A stretch of 13,819 nt of DNA from an uncultured Bacillota bacterium. Lineage in GTDB: Bacteria; Bacillota; Clostridia; Oscillospirales; Oscillospiraceae. The position numbers and the translations under genes were made by a program. Shown piece after piece: positions 13,303 through 13,819 of this stretch. The stretch spans positions 1-13,819 of the forward strand of contig CALACZ010000140.1 in the NCBI GenBank assembly GCA_937890735.1. The letters are read 5' to 3'. The notes below the pieces were generated by a model, which saw only the letters and a list, made by a program, of their open reading frames with translations, was not told the DNA's origin and searched no databases. Every line of letters starts with the position of its first letter. Within the stretch, counting starts at the first letter, position 1.

Positions 13303-13819
13303 CAGCCGAGCAGCTCCAGAACGGTCTGCGCCATATTTTCCTTTGTGGTGCAGGCGGTAAAGCGGACGGACTTCCCTTCGAGCTGTGCCAGCGGTGCGGG
13401 CGCAGGGCGTCCGCTCACCTCGGCAAGCTGCCGGATGACCTGCACGCCCGGGCGGTGCGTATGAACACCCAGCGCGTCAAGAACGCTCGCGCAGAACTTA
13501 AACGGGCTGGCGGTCGAAACCAGAATCGCGGGGCGGTCGTCGCCGCTCTGCGCGCGCCACGCACGCAGCACGTTCCACGCGACGGCGGTGTGCGTATCGG
13601 GCAGATAGTCCCAGTCGGCAAACACATCGCCGATGGTCTTTTCCGTGCCGGTGTCGCCGCAGAAGCCGCAGTCAAAGTGCGCCTGGATCTGCGCCAGCAC
13701 ATCGGCGGAGACCTCATAGCGCCCGGTGTCATTAAGCTCCCGCATATAGCCGCGCACGATCTCGTCCGAGCCCGTGAGCAGGTACAAAAGCCGCTCCAGA
13801 TTCGACGAGATGAGAATAT
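13302..13819 (-). CDS. thrC: Threonine synthase, C-terminal part (5' end outside window)
   Basis: The right edge cuts this gene; the first complete codon in the window is at 13817, and about 172 residues remain. Threonine synthase turns O-phosphohomoserine into threonine with PLP. The visible part starts with ILISSNLERLLYLLTG, the SSNxERLL motif of the long (E. coli and yeast type) enzymes, then YLPDTHTAVAWN, matching the DPHTAV motif, and LVSTASPFKF, matching the conserved STAxPxKF near the end. The PLP-binding lysine and most of the catalytic domain lie beyond the window. The Asp-Thr-His in place of the usual Asp-Pro-His is a small departure. No true start is in view: a TTG at 13787 is internal. 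Its stop overlaps the metallophosphoesterase start. Confidence 0.93.
   Translation of the reverse strand, partial: ILISSNLERLLYLLTGSDEIVRGYMRELNDTGRYEVSADVLAQIQAHFDCGFCGDTGTEKTIGDVFADWDYLPDTHTAVAWNVLRAWRAQSGDDRPAILVSTASPFKFCASVLDALGVHTHRPGVQVIRQLAEVSGRPAPAPLAQLEGKSVRFTACTTKENMAQTVLELLG

Noticed and set aside
1..13819. Mobile element, prophage, CRISPR array, defence or biosynthetic system, tRNA or rRNA gene
   Set aside because: No transposase, integrase, regular repeats, cloverleaf or foreign-looking composition was seen; every gene fits a conserved housekeeping or poorly characterised core family.

Overview
This window is a GC-rich piece of a bacterial chromosome. Every gene I can support lies on the minus strand. 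The gene set and order point to a Firmicute of the Clostridia, most likely a high-GC Oscillospiraceae-type gut lineage: ScpA/ScpB condensin subunits, a GerW/YtfJ-DUF2953 pair, a DacF-like carboxypeptidase, a YwhC-like M50 protease, and tig-clpP-clpX-lon-engB with strong AGGAGG-type ribosome binding sites. The lineage is an inference from gene order and composition; there is no rRNA to confirm it.

In the direction of transcription (high to low coordinates) the layout is as follows. (1) 13819-12613: the 3' end of a threonine synthase gene, with a metallophosphoesterase gene overlapping its stop codon. (2) 12592-9155: a promoter with an extended -10, then trigger factor (tig), clpP and clpX, a chaperone/protease operon. 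(3) 9147-6614: a 15-bp inverted repeat overlapping a lon promoter, then lon. (4) 6603-5987: engB (ysxC), coupled to lon and closed by an intrinsic terminator. (5) 5981-988: a second promoter and a tight seven-gene run: M50 protease, scpA, scpB, DUF2953 protein, ytfJ, a D,D-carboxypeptidase and a 23S rRNA pseudouridine synthase. (6) 977-1: a 17-bp perfect inverted repeat built into a promoter, an RpiR/MurR-type regulator, and the first codons of an FAD/NAD(P)-binding oxidoreductase.

Functionally, the right half handles newly made and misfolded proteins: trigger factor at the ribosome exit, ClpXP and Lon in degradation, EngB in 50S assembly. The left half is a cell-cycle and envelope operon: chromosome condensation (ScpAB), intramembrane proteolysis, peptidoglycan trimming, rRNA modification, and two poorly understood proteins (DUF2953, YtfJ) that usually travel together.

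I see no mobile element, CRISPR array, tRNA, rRNA, phage gene or defence system, and no gene-free stretch longer than about 125 bases. It is an ordinary core-genome region. The points worth a second look are regulatory or structural: two near-perfect inverted repeats that overlap the -35 elements of the rpiR and lon promoters, a probable TTG start for the M50 protease, charged or proline-rich C-terminal tails on trigger factor and Lon, and a carboxypeptidase without an obvious membrane anchor. I do not claim an undescribed system here.
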